Below are positions 1-5,688 of a stretch of DNA of 15,620 nt, piece after piece. Where the stretch lies: contig JAPLYY010000020.1 in NCBI GenBank assembly GCA_026395315.1, forward strand, positions 1-15,620, in the 5' to 3' direction. The notes beneath the pieces are model-generated. The model ran no database searches. It was not told the origin of the DNA and saw nothing but the letters and a program-made list of their open reading frames with translations. The DNA comes from Candidatus Shapirobacteria bacterium. Its GTDB lineage: Bacteria > Patescibacteriota > Microgenomatia > UBA12405. Made by a program: the position numbers and the translations under genes. The stretch's first letter is position 1. Each line of letters begins with the position of its first letter.

Positions 1-517
1 TTTTACGGGCGCCGATAATTAAATCTTCTTTAATAATTTTTAGGGCGGTAACCAGATTGTCCCAATTAAGAAATGGTTCTCCCATACCCATAAAAACAAT
101 TCGGCTAACCGATGCTTTATGTTTCCAGAATAATATTTGATCAACAATTTCATCAACGGTTAGATTGCGTTTAAAACCCATTTTGCCGGTGGCACAAAAA
201 GTACAACCCAAAGAACAACCAACTTGGGTACTGATACAGGCAGTTTTCCAATCATCATAGTCCATCAAGACGGTTTCGATTTTGAGACCATCACCGAGGA
301 CCAAAACCGCTTTTTGAGTCAGACCGGAGGTAATTATTTTATTTTCGGTTACCGAATATAGTGAAGTTGAGTTATCCAGAACATCCCGGAGATTCTTAGG
401 TAAATCCGACATTTCGGCAAAATTTAAGTAACGGCCGGAAAAATAATTCTGTTTAATTTGTTTTAAACGATAATCCGGGAGATTGGAGAGAAATTGAGAG
501 AGTTTTACAAAATCCAC
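1..517 (-). CDS. rlmN: 23S rRNA (adenine-2503-C2)-methyltransferase RlmN, N-terminal 172 residues (3' end cut by window)
   Basis: Radical-SAM enzyme that methylates C2 of A2503 in 23S rRNA (and A37 of some tRNAs in characterised homologues). The visible part holds the CX3CX2C cluster motif at C101, C105 and C108 (VGCSLGCTFCATG). C94, seven residues before C101, matches the methyl-carrying Cys118 of E. coli RlmN. The SAM-binding MGMGEP motif lies near residues 143-148. The reading frame runs off the left edge, so the second catalytic Cys is not visible. The start is GTG at 517-515: an in-frame TAG at 523-521 rules out anything more than one codon upstream. No good Shine-Dalgarno is seen. It follows the trxA stop by 6 bases, so it is the last visible gene of the minus-strand operon. 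The family call is secure; the exact start is less so. Confidence 0.93.
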   Translation of the reverse strand, partial: MDFVKLSQFLSNLPDYRLKQIKQNYFSGRYLNFAEMSDLPKNLRDVLDNSTSLYSVTENKIITSGLTQKAVLVLGDGLKIETVLMDYDDWKTACISTQVGCSLGCTFCATGKMGFKRNLTVDEIVDQILFWKHKASVSRIVFMGMGEPFLNWDNLVTALKIIKEDLIIGARK

Positions 518-523
518 TAGCTA

Positions 524-796
524 TTATAACGCCGAAAGATACTCCTGCTTCTGATGAAAGCCGATAATGGTGTTTTTGATTTGACCGTTTTCAAAAATGA
601 TGACCGTGGGAATAGAAGTAACATTGTATTGATTAGCAATTTCCGGATTGGCATCGACATCGATCTTGACAATTTTTATATCTTTTCTTTCTTGACCTAT
701 CTCCTCAATAATTGGAGCAAGCATTTGACAAGGGCCACACCAGGTGGCTGAAAAATCAACAAGTATTAAGCCGGTTGTTTGACTAAAATCGTTCAT
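524..796 (-). CDS. trxA: Thioredoxin
   Basis: Small dithiol/disulfide oxidoreductase of the cytoplasm, 90 residues. The active site WCGPC is at 19-23, preceded by the VDFSATW strand, and the cis-proline loop TSIPT has P63. It is shorter than E. coli thioredoxin (109 aa), mainly by a trimmed N-terminus. I chose ATG 796 (MNDFSQTTG) over the upstream ATG at 844: the longer reading would overlap the previous gene, which stops at 799, and would add 16 residues unlike thioredoxin. It lies 2 bases after that gene and just before rlmN, so it is cotranscribed. The partner reductase is not in the window. Both catalytic cysteines are present. Confidence 0.93.
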   Translation of the reverse strand: MNDFSQTTGLILVDFSATWCGPCQMLAPIIEEIGQERKDIKIVKIDVDANPEIANQYNVTSIPTVIIFENGQIKNTIIGFHQKQEYLSAL

Positions 797-798
797 GT

Positions 799-1203
799 TT
801 AGGAAGTTTTTTTGTTGATATGGGCAGAATAAATAATTTCCCAAATAGCGCCATCGGGAGCGGTCAAAGTATTGGTACCCGAAAGAGTGACATATTGGGC
901 TAAGTAATCGGATAAAGCGACTTTTAATTCTTTGACCTGCATAGCGGCATCTTTAATTTTATCAACCAAAGCTTTGGCTTCGGTATGCTGCATGACTTTA
1001 CCTTTGGCTAGAGTCTTAATTTTGGAGGCTTTTTTGGCGGCATCGTTGGCGTCCAGATACTCTTTATCGCCATTAAGGAGGTCATCCAGCATCGATTTGT
1101 TAGTTTTTAACTCTTTTTCTAATGTTAGGAGACGGGAATCGTGAGAATTGATGAGACTCTCAATATTGAGTAGGTTTTTAGCAGTATTTATTTTTTCAGG
1201 CAT
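799..1203 (-). CDS. Small charged, probably coiled-coil protein of unknown function
   Basis: A 134-residue protein that I do not recognise. It is helical and rich in Lys, Glu, Leu and Asp, with heptad-like stretches (for example SRLLTLEKELKTNKSMLDDL), a central KKASKIKTLAKGK segment, and a less helical C-terminal part (TLTAPDGAIWEIIYSAH). No signal peptide, membrane segment or cysteine is present. I prefer ATG 1203 (MPEKINTAKN): the longer frame from 1257 would overlap the end of dus by 44 bases and its extra residues are not helical. It sits between dus and trxA in the same operon with 10- and 2-base gaps, so expression is surely shared. A role as an RNA-associated or scaffold protein would be guesswork. 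Confidence 0.75.
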   Translation of the reverse strand: MPEKINTAKNLLNIESLINSHDSRLLTLEKELKTNKSMLDDLLNGDKEYLDANDAAKKASKIKTLAKGKVMQHTEAKALVDKIKDAAMQVKELKVALSDYLAQYVTLSGTNTLTAPDGAIWEIIYSAHINKKTS

Positions 1204-1213
1204 ACCGTCTAAT

Positions 1214-2236
1214 TTAGCAGTTGAGGAAGTTAGCTTCAATGGCCAAAAGCTGATCAATCGAGGTCAATTGGCAAATTTTAAGGCGTAATTCTTTGGCGCG
1301 GGGATGACCGAGAGTATAAAGCAGAAAATGGCGGCGGAGAGGTTCAAAACGGCGGCCGGAAAAAAGATCTATAAATTTTTGAGTGTGAAATTTCATGGCG
1401 GCAAACTTTTCAGCGTAGGTGGCAATATGGTCAGAAAAGACCCAGGGATTTCCCATGGCAGCCCGGCCAATTAGAACTCCGTTAACGCCGTATTTATGAC
1501 AGTATTCAATCCCCTGCTGACGGGATTTAATATCACCGTTGCCAAGGATGGGGGTGTTAAAAGTTTTAGCGATATTAGCGGCTGTTTGAATTTCGGACCA
1601 ATCAGCAACACCTGAATAGCCCTGTTTTAGGGTTCTGCCATGAAGGGTTAGAAAATCCAGATTATGTTTTAGTAAAAAGGGAATCCAAGTTTCGATGACT
1701 GATTCATTTATGCCAAGACGGGTTTTAACAGAAATTGTGGGATTATTGTTTTGTAGAGACGTTCCGCGGAACGTCTCTACTTTGTCAATAGTTTTTTGTT
1801 TAAGTTTAAGATCTTTTAATTTGGTTTTATTTTTAACAGCTTGTTGGACAGCTTTAATTATTTCCGATGCTAATTCGGGTTTTTCAATTAAGGCGGCGCC
1901 GGAACCGTGCTGAGTGACAGTACGGGCGGGACAACCCATATTAATATCAATACCGTCGAAACCCAGGTGACATAAAATAGTGGCAGCTAAATAAAAGCTA
2001 TCGGGATCTTTACCGAAAAGCTGGCCAATAACCGGCCGTTCTTCGGGTAAAAAGAGTAAGTGATCATAAAGTTTAACCGCATTGTGGGCTAAACCTTCGG
2101 CGCTAACAAATTCGGTAAAAATAATATCAGGTTTAGCAAAGTGGCATTGGGTCAAACGAAAGGCTTCGTCGGTAATGCCATCGAGCGGTGAGAGACCGAT
2201 GATTGGTTGAGAAGAAATTAACTGTTTTAAATCCAC
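1214..2236 (-). CDS. dus: tRNA-dihydrouridine synthase (Dus family) with a basic insertion
   Basis: FMN-dependent reductase that converts uridines in the tRNA D-loop to dihydrouridine. N-terminal TIM barrel: the substrate loop LSPLDGITD is at 15-23, the catalytic cysteine is C102 in NMGCPA, the phosphate region VKTRLG is near 170-175, and the FMN-binding ILGNGDI and LIGRAAMGNPW follow. The C-terminal helical tRNA-binding domain (EPLRRHFLLY) is present but shortish. About residues 137-166 form an extra Lys/Leu-rich stretch between barrel elements, and codons 153 to 162 of it are a 28-bp DNA palindrome (separate entry). The start is GTG at 2236, one base after the RRM gene stop and 9 bases after an AGAAGG ribosome site. 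The DusA/B/C subclass cannot be fixed by eye. Confidence 0.92.
   Translation of the reverse strand: MDLKQLISSQPIIGLSPLDGITDEAFRLTQCHFAKPDIIFTEFVSAEGLAHNAVKLYDHLLFLPEERPVIGQLFGKDPDSFYLAATILCHLGFDGIDINMGCPARTVTQHGSGAALIEKPELASEIIKAVQQAVKNKTKLKDLKLKQKTIDKVETFRGTSLQNNNPTISVKTRLGINESVIETWIPFLLKHNLDFLTLHGRTLKQGYSGVADWSEIQTAANIAKTFNTPILGNGDIKSRQQGIEYCHKYGVNGVLIGRAAMGNPWVFSDHIATYAEKFAAMKFHTQKFIDLFSGRRFEPLRRHFLLYTLGHPRAKELRLKICQLTSIDQLLAIEANFLNC
1753..1780. repeat. 28-bp perfect palindrome inside dus
   Basis: The 14-base half GTAGAGACGTTCCG is followed directly by its exact reverse complement, with no spacer. It lies in frame in dus, encoding V-E-T-F-R-G-T-S-L, and ends at the first base of the following Gln codon. 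It is more GC-rich than its surroundings. Palindromes beginning and ending GTAGAGACGTT are known to me as dispersed repeats in some cyanobacterial genomes, and this looks like the same class of small mobile palindrome (REPIN or MITE remnant). No second copy occurs in this window, so its repetitive nature is inferred. Confidence 0.8.
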
Positions 2237-2237
2237 T

Positions 2238-2744
2238 TTATTTAGCCTTCTGTCTACTTCTTAAAGCAAATTTTTTGCCAATGCCGGCATGATGGGTACG
2301 AGAGTCAAAAACTGATTGACGTTGGTGCTCAAAATTGGCCGGGGTAAGAGCCGGTCTGACCGGACGGGTTCTTGGTATTGAAGCTTTGGAAATAATCTTT
2401 GGTTCGTATTTTTTAAATTTTTGAGGATGGCGGGCAACGGCTTCATCATGGCGGGCTAAGCCTTCAGGAGTTTTGGCCGGATCTTCCTGCGCATAATCGA
2501 CAATGATTGATAGATCTCCTAACAGATAATTATGCATTTTGGTTTTAGCCTCAATAGCCGAATCCAGGGTGTCATACTCGACAAAACCAAGTCCGCGGCT
2601 TTTGCCCCAAGGGGTGTGCATAATTTTTAGACTGATGACCCGGCCAAAAGGAACGAACAGTTCCAATAATTGCCCCTCGGTAAAGCGATAGGGAATGGAA
2701 CCAACAAAAAGCCGTTTTGAAGGAGTTTTAATAGGAGATGTCAT
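2238..2744 (-). CDS. RRM-domain RNA-binding protein with basic C-terminal tail
   Basis: A 168-residue protein with one RNA recognition motif at about 10-88: RNP2 is RLFVGSIP (11-18) and RNP1 is KSRGLGFVEY (about 48-57), each with aromatic residues in the usual RNA-stacking places. The remaining 80 residues are basic and His/Arg/Pro-rich (HPQKFKKYEPK, RTRPVRPAL, KKFALRSRQKAK), probably disordered and RNA-binding. Single-RRM proteins occur in cyanobacteria and CPR, where they bind RNA in the cytoplasm; the targets here are unknown. Its start overlaps the end of the upstream lipoprotein gene by 17 bases, with a weak AAGG upstream of the ATG, and dus follows one base after the stop. Placement next to tRNA and rRNA modification genes suggests a role in RNA maturation or translation. 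Confidence 0.9.
   Translation of the reverse strand: MTSPIKTPSKRLFVGSIPYRFTEGQLLELFVPFGRVISLKIMHTPWGKSRGLGFVEYDTLDSAIEAKTKMHNYLLGDLSIIVDYAQEDPAKTPEGLARHDEAVARHPQKFKKYEPKIISKASIPRTRPVRPALTPANFEHQRQSVFDSRTHHAGIGKKFALRSRQKAK
2246..2251 (-). promoter_or_regulatory. Ribosome binding site AGAAGG for the GTG-started dus
   Basis: AGAAGG lies inside the last codons of the RRM gene, 9 bases before the GTG at 2236. It supports this non-ATG start and shows that internal operon genes can use Shine-Dalgarno initiation, whereas most first genes here look leaderless. Confidence 0.6.
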
Positions 2745-3369
2745 AAAATTCGACCTTATTATCCGTGTTTACAAAGCGAAATGCAAGCGATGGTTTAATA
2801 TTGGCATCAATCTGGTAGACAACGGCGGTGGTAACTGATTGACCACCATCGAGGGTAAGTTTACTAAGTTCAAACAATTTTTTACTGAGAGTATAAGCGT
2901 CAGAAAAAGAAGTTTCTTCAACATAAGCAAAGTTTTTAGCCTTATCGACGAGGACAAATTGAGGCGAGGGATGAGTCCCTATTTGGTTAAAAGCAGAGGG
3001 TTCGCCTTTATTTTTGGCATTACCGGAAACAGCCAGTTCAAGAAGATAAAGTTTTTTACCCTGGTCTGGTTTTAATTCCTCAATGGCGCTAATTTCTTTA
3101 AAAGAAATGGCCTTAATGGTAGCATTACCGATGCCATCCGGATTAAAGGTTTTATACTGGACTTTAAACTCCTGGTTTATCTTCCATGTTTGGCTATAAG
3201 TTACCGTAGTTTGGGGAATACTTTCAGCGTATGGAGTAATTTGGCCGGCAGCCGGAGTTTCAGAATCGCTGCTAAAATCGGCTACTTTGCCGCCAACTCC
3301 ACCTTTGGAAACCAGACCACAGGCGGTTAGTATTAACGAGGAGACAAGAATCAACAATAATTGTTTCAT
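2728..3369 (-). CDS. Lipoprotein with DUF4352-like domain
   Basis: A 213-residue secreted lipoprotein. The signal peptide MKQLLLILVSSLILTAC carries the lipobox LTAC, with C17 as the lipidated residue after signal peptidase II cleavage. A Gly/Ser-rich linker (18-45) follows. The C-terminal 150 residues show the pattern of an immunoglobulin-like DUF4352 domain: GKKLYLLELAVSGNAKNKGE, then PQFVLVDKAKNFAY, then a LDGGQSVTTAVVYQ strand. The domain match is by pattern only. It is the first gene of the minus-strand operon. A TATAAT box on the minus strand (3380-3375) ends 5 bases before the ATG, so the transcript is probably leaderless. Its role is unknown; it is exposed on the outer face of the membrane. 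Confidence 0.85.
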   Translation of the reverse strand: MKQLLLILVSSLILTACGLVSKGGVGGKVADFSSDSETPAAGQITPYAESIPQTTVTYSQTWKINQEFKVQYKTFNPDGIGNATIKAISFKEISAIEELKPDQGKKLYLLELAVSGNAKNKGEPSAFNQIGTHPSPQFVLVDKAKNFAYVEETSFSDAYTLSKKLFELSKLTLDGGQSVTTAVVYQIDANIKPSLAFRFVNTDNKVEFYDISY

Positions 3370-3374
3370 AGTTT

Positions 3375-3382
3375 ATTATAAT
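3375..3382. promoter_or_regulatory. Overlapping divergent -10 boxes for the lipoprotein operon and the MBL gene
   Basis: The 8-mer ATTATAAT contains TATAAT on the plus strand (3377-3382) and TATAAT on the minus strand (3380-3375). The plus start codon (3388) is 5 bases after its box and the minus start codon (3369) is 5 bases after its box. With a normal distance from -10 to +1, transcription begins at or next to each ATG, giving leaderless messages. The two promoters cannot be occupied at the same time. No convincing -35 boxes were found. Confidence 0.7.
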
Positions 3383-3387
3383 GGATA

Positions 3388-3975
3388 ATGCTGCAATACG
3401 AAAAATTAGTTTTAGGTGAACTGCAAACTAACTGCTATTTGATATGGGAAACAGCGACAAAAGAGACTTTGATCATTGACCCGGCTGATGACGGGGTGGG
3501 TATAAGCGAAATAATTGAAAGCAAGCAATTAAAACCGGTGGCTATATTGGCGACTCATGGACATTTTGACCACGTGATGGGAGCTTTAGATTTGAAATTG
3601 ATTTACAATATCCCCTTTTACTGCAGTAGTTTGGACCAGTTTTTGTTGGACCGGCAGGCAGAAACAGCGAAGCACTTTTTGAAACATAATATAAAAGTGC
3701 CGAATTTCAGGCAGATTGATGTTGATTTAGATAAAACAGACAAAGTTAGCTTTTTAGAATTAATTAAATTACCGGGACATACTCCGGGAAGTGTCGGCTT
3801 TTATAATAAAGAAAACGGCTGGCTATTTTCGGGGGATGTGATATTTGAGGACATGGTAGGCCGAACGGACACCAAATACGGATCAAAAGAAGATCTAAAC
3901 AAAAGTATTATTCAGATCAAAAAATTGGGAGAAGTAACTATTTTTCCGGGACATGGGAATAACTTTGAGTTATAA
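3388..3975 (+). CDS. MBL-fold hydrolase, glyoxalase II-like
   Basis: A 195-residue metallo-beta-lactamase-fold hydrolase. The metal ligands are visible: H57, H59, D61 and H62 in THGHFDH, H131 in LPGHTPGS, D150 in FSGDVIF, and H189 in FPGHG. The N-terminus (GELQTNCYLIWE...LIIDPADD) and the HTPGS loop are typical of the short hydroxyacylglutathione-hydrolase-like group, which lacks the C-terminal glutathione-binding domain of true GloB. A thioester hydrolase or general phosphodiesterase role is possible; the substrate is not known. ATG 3388 is the only usable start, because the ATG at 3381 runs into a stop. The stop codon TAA (3973-3975) lies inside the -10 box of the tRNA gene that follows. 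Confidence 0.9.
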   Translation: MLQYEKLVLGELQTNCYLIWETATKETLIIDPADDGVGISEIIESKQLKPVAILATHGHFDHVMGALDLKLIYNIPFYCSSLDQFLLDRQAETAKHFLKHNIKVPNFRQIDVDLDKTDKVSFLELIKLPGHTPGSVGFYNKENGWLFSGDVIFEDMVGRTDTKYGSKEDLNKSIIQIKKLGEVTIFPGHGNNFEL

Positions 3976-3976
3976 T
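3971..3976 (+). promoter_or_regulatory. -10 box of the tRNA-Gln gene
   Basis: A perfect TATAAT ends 8 bases before the first tRNA base (3985). It includes the TAA stop codon of the upstream MBL gene. The expected start of transcription is at or within a base or two of the mature tRNA 5' end, so the precursor leader would be minimal. Confidence 0.65.
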
Positions 3977-3984
3977 TCCCTTGA

Positions 3985-4055
3985 TACCCCATCGTCTAAT
4001 GGTAGGACATTGCGCTCTGAACGCAAGAATTGTGGTTCGAATCCATGTGGGGTAA
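3985..4055 (+). tRNA. tRNA-Gln (anticodon CUG)
   Basis: The cloverleaf folds fully. A 7-bp acceptor stem pairs TACCCCA (3985-3991) with TGGGGTA (4048-4054). The D arm GTC/GAC encloses TAATGGTAG. The anticodon stem TTGCG/CGCAA closes the loop CTCTGAA, with anticodon CTG at 4017-4019 reading CAG. The variable loop is GAAT. The T arm has loop TTCGAAT and two G-U pairs. The discriminator is A4055. No 3' CCA is encoded, so CCA must be added. The U1-A72 pair is the one recognised in bacterial tRNA-Gln, including by the GatCAB amidotransferase. A short T run (4059-4063) follows and may end transcription. Confidence 0.93.
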
Positions 4056-4090
4056 CAGTTTTTGCATATCGAGAGATTTTGCTAATACTG

Positions 4091-4681
4091 TCAGCTTGGT
4101 GATATTCTCTTAGAAATTTCCTCGAAAATTTCTTTTTCCGGTTTATTGCCGTCAATTATCTGCAATGACCAGCGATGACGAATCAATGACATTCTGATAC
4201 CTAAACCAGTATTAAATTCTTTCAGTCGTTTTAGCCAGGCTGCCGGAGTATCATCTTCTCTTTTTCTACCACCTTCACTCATTAATCTTTCGGCACATTT
4301 CCATAATGGAACTCTTAAATAAACCACATTTACCGCAAAAGTTTTTCCTGTTTTTTCTAACATTGCCGGAAAACATTCTGTTTCTTCGATTGTCCTAAAA
4401 CCGCCGTCGAGTATTACACCTTGATCGACATCTTTCTGCTGTAACCTTATTCTGAGTACGTCCAAAATTCTTGATGGTGATAAATAGACATGTTCTTTGA
4501 ACATTTTTCGACAAGCATCACCTAATTCTGATTTATCGTTTCTAGCCGCTTCTCTTAATATATTGCCGGTCGAAACATAAGGACAACAAAAAAATTTGGC
4601 TGAGTATTCCGCTTGGGTACTTTTGCCTGATCCTTCAGGCCCGGTAAAGGCAATTAACGATATTTTTTCACATTTGGGCAT
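4091..4681 (-). CDS. Adenylate kinase-like nucleoside monophosphate kinase
   Basis: A 196-residue P-loop kinase transferring phosphate from ATP to a nucleoside monophosphate, probably AMP. The Walker A motif GPEGSGKST is at 14-22, the NMP-binding STGNILREAARN at 37-48, and the second NMP motif LDGGFRT at 91-97 with R96. A short lid (GGRKREDDTPAAWLKRLKEF, about 137-156) carries the usual Arg and Asp-Asp. The family consensus DGFPR is changed to DGGFR and the lid has no Cys zinc site, so this is a diverged member and could be a second kinase beside a canonical Adk elsewhere. It is the only gene here with a TGA stop; a TAG two codons on shows read-through would add little. ATG 4681 follows a TAAAAT box. 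Confidence 0.82.
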   Translation of the reverse strand: MPKCEKISLIAFTGPEGSGKSTQAEYSAKFFCCPYVSTGNILREAARNDKSELGDACRKMFKEHVYLSPSRILDVLRIRLQQKDVDQGVILDGGFRTIEETECFPAMLEKTGKTFAVNVVYLRVPLWKCAERLMSEGGRKREDDTPAAWLKRLKEFNTGLGIRMSLIRHRWSLQIIDGNKPEKEIFEEISKRISPS

Positions 4682-4690
4682 ATCCAGCCT

Positions 4691-4696
4691 ATTTTA
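4691..4696 (-). promoter_or_regulatory. Probable -10 box (TAAAAT) of the kinase gene
   Basis: TAAAAT on the minus strand ends 9 bases before the ATG at 4681. It is the best hexamer between this gene and the upstream gene that ends at 4716. It matches the AT-rich -10 boxes at other starts but is only moderately specific in such DNA. Confidence 0.4.
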
Positions 4697-4715
4697 TCAG
4701 ACAAAAAAGATATTT

Positions 4716-5240
4716 TTATTCTTCTTCCAAAACATCACTGCTGTTGTCGGAGGAAGTAGAAGTTTTGGTGACGGCTTTGGTGGGATAGATAAAAGCCCAA
4801 GAATCGACAATCCCGGAGATATCTTGGCCGGTAATGGTGACTAAAACTTCGTTATCGATACAGGTGACAGTAGTCACACCATCCTTGATAACTTTTTTAG
4901 CCGGTTTGCCTCCAAGAGTGGTGTTTATTAGAAGATCTTTAAAAGTATTATCGGCCATAATAATATTGACAGTGTTTTGTGATGGTAAAGTCAGGGTAAG
5001 ATTGGCATAATTGGTTGTATCCTCGGGATGTTTATCAATCAGGGTTCCGGTGGGATATTGGAAAGAAAAACCGGCTTCATCAGTCCAGGTAGATAGGGCG
5101 ACAGGGATCGGAGTTGGAGATATAGAAGTTATTTCGGTGGTATTTGGGGAAACGGGTTTGGGTTTTAAAATATAATAAGTGGCTATTGTTCCAACTAAAA
5201 TAGCTAAAACGATAACAATGAGAATTCGTTTAAGAGTCAT
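4716..5240 (-). CDS. Membrane-anchored extracytoplasmic protein of unknown function
   Basis: A 174-residue protein. One N-terminal membrane helix (about residues 6-25, ILIVIVLAILVGTIATYYIL) is followed by a Pro/Thr/Ser linker (26-48) and an outward-facing domain that opens with WTDEAGFSFQYP. That opening is common in anchored CPR proteins and resembles PsbP-like folds, but no family can be assigned. The C-terminus is Ser/Thr-rich and then acidic (DVLEEE). It has one Cys. I chose ATG 5240 over an in-frame ATG at 5438, because the extra 66 residues lie antisense to the neighbouring secreted-protein gene and include that gene's promoter. A minus-strand TATAAT (5256-5251) lies 10 bases upstream. 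Confidence 0.8.
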   Translation of the reverse strand: MTLKRILIVIVLAILVGTIATYYILKPKPVSPNTTEITSISPTPIPVALSTWTDEAGFSFQYPTGTLIDKHPEDTTNYANLTLTLPSQNTVNIIMADNTFKDLLINTTLGGKPAKKVIKDGVTTVTCIDNEVLVTITGQDISGIVDSWAFIYPTKAVTKTSTSSDNSSDVLEEE

Positions 5241-5250
5241 AATTAATGTT

Positions 5251-5258
5251 ATTATAAT
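5251..5258. promoter_or_regulatory. Overlapping divergent -10 boxes for the anchored and the secreted protein genes
   Basis: This is the same ATTATAAT arrangement as at 3375-3382: TATAAT on plus (5253-5258), 4 bases before ATG 5263, and TATAAT on minus (5256-5251), 10 bases before ATG 5240. The plus transcript should be leaderless and the minus transcript nearly so. The 22-bp gap has room for no other control site. Confidence 0.65.
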
Positions 5259-5262
5259 CTTA

Positions 5263-5688
5263 ATGAAAGGGAAAGTTTTGATATTATTTTTGGCGTTGGT
5301 GCCAATGTTTTTGTTTTCGACAGCAACTCCGGTATCAGCAGTTAAGAAAAGAGTCTGGACCGCAGTAACAAAAACAACTTCCAGCAGTAATTTTTCGGTG
5401 TCGGCCAAATTAACCGGTTGGAAACAATATTTGAACATTAGTTTTAGAGGGCTGGCGAGTACTCAAGGAGTAAATTACGAGCTAATTTACAACGGTAACA
5501 ATACTGATCAAGGAGTATATGGCAATGTTAAAGCCAGTGAAGGTAATGCCACGCGGTCAATATATTTTGGGACTTGTTCGCACGGGGCTTGTACTGCACA
5601 TAAAAATATCAGCAATGTCCACCTGACAATTACCTATAAAACTACAAACGGCCAGAGCGTGACGAAAAATTATAAGGTGAAGTATTAG
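5263..5688 (+). CDS. Small secreted protein of unknown function
   Basis: A 141-residue exported protein. The signal peptide is 1-26 (MKGK, a hydrophobic core, then TPVSA as the likely signal peptidase I site), leaving about 115 residues. The mature part is beta-rich and Asn/Thr/Tyr-rich (YNGNNTDQGVYGNVKA, LTITYKTTNGQSVTKN), like a small all-beta sandwich. C105 and C110 in GTCSHGACTAHK could form a disulfide or bind metal with the nearby His. ATG 5263 is preferred over ATG 5179: it gives a clean signal peptide and follows a TATAAT box, whereas the longer form overlaps the divergent gene. Its last 47 bases overlap the end of the convergent nuclease gene. I know no family for it. Confidence 0.75.
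   Translation: MKGKVLILFLALVPMFLFSTATPVSAVKKRVWTAVTKTTSSSNFSVSAKLTGWKQYLNISFRGLASTQGVNYELIYNGNNTDQGVYGNVKASEGNATRSIYFGTCSHGACTAHKNISNVHLTITYKTTNGQSVTKNYKVKY

Noticed and set aside
554..751. Plus-strand ORF opposite trxA
   Set aside because: It is the mirror of a strongly conserved thioredoxin gene; its protein has no family features or start signals.
4056..4070. Intrinsic terminator after tRNA-Gln
   Set aside because: There is a run of five T but no separate GC-rich hairpin; the tRNA fold itself could serve, which cannot be shown from sequence alone.
4091..4093. Possible recoding of TGA (as in some CPR lineages)
   Set aside because: TGA occurs as the end of one gene at the right length, a TAG follows two codons later, and conserved genes show no internal TGA.
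3970..4155. Minus-strand ORF of 61 codons across the tRNA
   Set aside because: It lies antisense to the tRNA-Gln gene and overlaps the kinase 3' end in another frame, with no recognisable protein features.
5241..5438. N-terminal extension of the anchored protein to ATG 5438
   Set aside because: It would run antisense through the secreted-protein gene and its promoter, and would bury the membrane anchor at residue 70.
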